From NCBI GenBank assembly GCA_022615475.1, contig JAKEGQ010000081.1:1-5399 (forward strand): a stretch of DNA of 5,399 bases, read 5' to 3'. Origin of the DNA: Candidatus Methylomirabilota bacterium. GTDB taxonomy: Bacteria > Methylomirabilota > Methylomirabilia > Methylomirabilales > CSP1-5. This document shows, in pieces, positions 4,387-5,399 of this stretch (position 1 is the first letter of the stretch; every line of letters begins with the position of its first letter). The position numbers and the translations under genes are program-made. The notes beneath the pieces were generated by a model. It worked only from the letters and a program-made list of their open reading frames with translations, did not search any database and was not told the DNA's origin.

Positions 4387-5399
4387 ATGGCTGAGCTTAT
4401 CAAGAGCAAGGAAGAGCTGGAAGAGGCGAAGATTCCGTATGAAGAGTACTGCCGCAAGGCCTTCGCCCCGGGCACGGAGTGGGAAAAGCCCGAAGCGTTG
4501 AAGGGGATCCGGTGGCTGAGCTGTACCATGTATATCTTCACGCCTCACTCTGCGGCCAACCTGGCTGAGCTCGGGGCCGAGGTGATCAAGATCGAGATCC
4601 CAAGGATGGGGGATGCCATGCGGCACACCTCCCCGTTCAACGAGGCGTACCTGTATCCCCTCCACGACACCAGGCCGATGACCGGCACCGGTTTCGGCTT
4701 CCTGGGGGCGAACGTCAACGAGCTCTACCTGTCCATGGACTACCACATCCCTGAGATGAGAGACGTCTTCTACCGGCTGGTCGAGATGAGCGACGGGCTC
4801 ACCGAGCTGTACCGGCCCGGGACCTTCGACCGGTGGAAGATGAGTTACAGGACCCTCCAGAAGATCAACCCCAGGTTCATTTACGTATGGGGCGGCGGCT
4901 TTGGCTATGGGCCCAAGGTCTTCGGCGGCTCCTACGATATCCTGGGCCAGGCCCACGCCGGCTTCGCCTCGATCACCGGCATGCACGAGCACATGGGCGG
5001 GCACGCCACCAAGTCCACCAACTGGGTGATCGACTGGGCCTCCGGCACCCTGATCGCCTATGGGGTCCTGGCGGCCATCCACTGGCGGAGGAAGACCGGG
5101 CTCGGCACCATGATCGAGTTCTCCCAGGTGCAGACCCCGACCCGCTTCTCCGGGTATAGCGTGCCGCTCTACGGCCGGTTCGGCATCGTCCGCCAGCGGT
5201 GGGGGAACTGGGACACCCAGCTCTGCGTCCACGGGCTCATCCTCTGCGGCAAATCTGATTATCCGGATGCCCAGAACCCGCAGGAGAAACTCGAAGCCAG
5301 GTACGCGGTGGTCTCGGCCTTCCAGGACGCGGACTTCAAGGAGTTGTGCGACATCACCAGGCAAAAGCAGCTCTACGACAAGTACAAGGCGCACAAGGA
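4387..5399 (+). CDS. Family III CoA-transferase (CaiB/BaiF), second of a pair, truncated by window edge
   Basis: The first 337 residues of a second CaiB/BaiF-type CoA-transferase; the reading frame is still open at the window end, so about 100 or more C-terminal residues are missing. The core starts at about residue 38 (LKGIRWLSC) and continues with LGAEVIKIEIPRMGD (62-76), a YRPGTFDRWKMSYRTL segment (142-157), INPRFIYVWGGG (160-171) and the catalytic segment WVIDWASGTLIAYG (213-226). Asp216 is the predicted nucleophile, followed by HWRRKTGLGTMIE (232-244). It is diverged from its neighbour: the usual NKRSITLDL-like stretch is replaced by NVNELYLSMD (109-118). It shares with the neighbour an N-terminal extension and extra residues before that stretch. 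Both copies keep the catalytic Asp, so a two-subunit enzyme with two potentially active chains is likely, as inferred from adjacency. Confidence 0.94.
   Translation, partial: MAELIKSKEELEEAKIPYEEYCRKAFAPGTEWEKPEALKGIRWLSCTMYIFTPHSAANLAELGAEVIKIEIPRMGDAMRHTSPFNEAYLYPLHDTRPMTGTGFGFLGANVNELYLSMDYHIPEMRDVFYRLVEMSDGLTELYRPGTFDRWKMSYRTLQKINPRFIYVWGGGFGYGPKVFGGSYDILGQAHAGFASITGMHEHMGGHATKSTNWVIDWASGTLIAYGVLAAIHWRRKTGLGTMIEFSQVQTPTRFSGYSVPLYGRFGIVRQRWGNWDTQLCVHGLILCGKSDYPDAQNPQEKLEARYAVVSAFQDADFKELCDITRQKQLYDKYKAHK

Noticed and set aside
4339..5394. Reverse-strand open frame of 351 codons
   Set aside because: It mirrors the second CoA-transferase, whose family motifs are unmistakable on the + strand; long antisense frames are common opposite GC-rich genes.
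1..5399. CRISPR array, insertion sequence or attachment site
   Set aside because: There are no regularly spaced repeats, transposase or integrase motifs, or terminal inverted repeats with target duplications.

Overview
The window reads as bacterial chromosome of moderately high GC (about 60% by eye), with GC-ending codons in the real genes, strong AGGAGG-type ribosome binding sites and sigma-54 control. A PAS-AAA+-Fis activator upstream of paired family III CoA-transferases is a style I associate with anaerobic, acid- or aromatic-degrading Desulfobacterota/deltaproteobacteria and similar uncultured lineages. The taxonomic guess is an inference from gene style only.

Layout, left to right, all genes on the + strand. 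(1) Positions 1-571 have no convincing gene. They contain a near-consensus sigma-70 promoter (287-315), a GC-rich, hairpin-forming stretch and an intrinsic terminator (499-540) only about 30 bases before the first gene. This looks like a structured leader or a small RNA. (2) 572-1963 encodes a complete sigma-54-dependent activator with a PAS sensor, linker helix, AAA+ ATPase carrying GAFTGA, and a C-terminal Fis-type helix-turn-helix. (3) 1964-2344 is a dense regulatory region. It holds twin GTTTC-N6-GAAAC palindromes 33 bp apart, a TGCGGCA-N13-TGCCGCA inverted repeat, a 15/16 match to the sigma-54 -24/-12 consensus (2185-2200), and a CTATAGA-G-TCTATAG palindrome just after the predicted start site. 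(4) 2345-2776 encodes a small soluble protein I do not recognise. (5) 2902-4386 and 4387-5399 (cut by the window edge) are adjoining genes for two divergent family III (CaiB/BaiF) CoA-transferases. The stop codon of the first directly abuts the start codon of the second.

The simplest reading is one regulatory unit. The activator is made from its own sigma-70 promoter, possibly with premature-termination control in the leader. It senses a small molecule or redox state through PAS, binds the upstream palindromes and drives sigma-54 RNA polymerase at 2185-2200. That promoter transcribes the unknown small gene and the CoA-transferase pair, which would move CoA onto a carboxylic acid as an activation step. 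The acid is not identifiable here. The paired layout resembles the succinyl-CoA:benzylsuccinate transferase arrangement (BbsE/BbsF) of anaerobic toluene degradation, but the substrate remains open.
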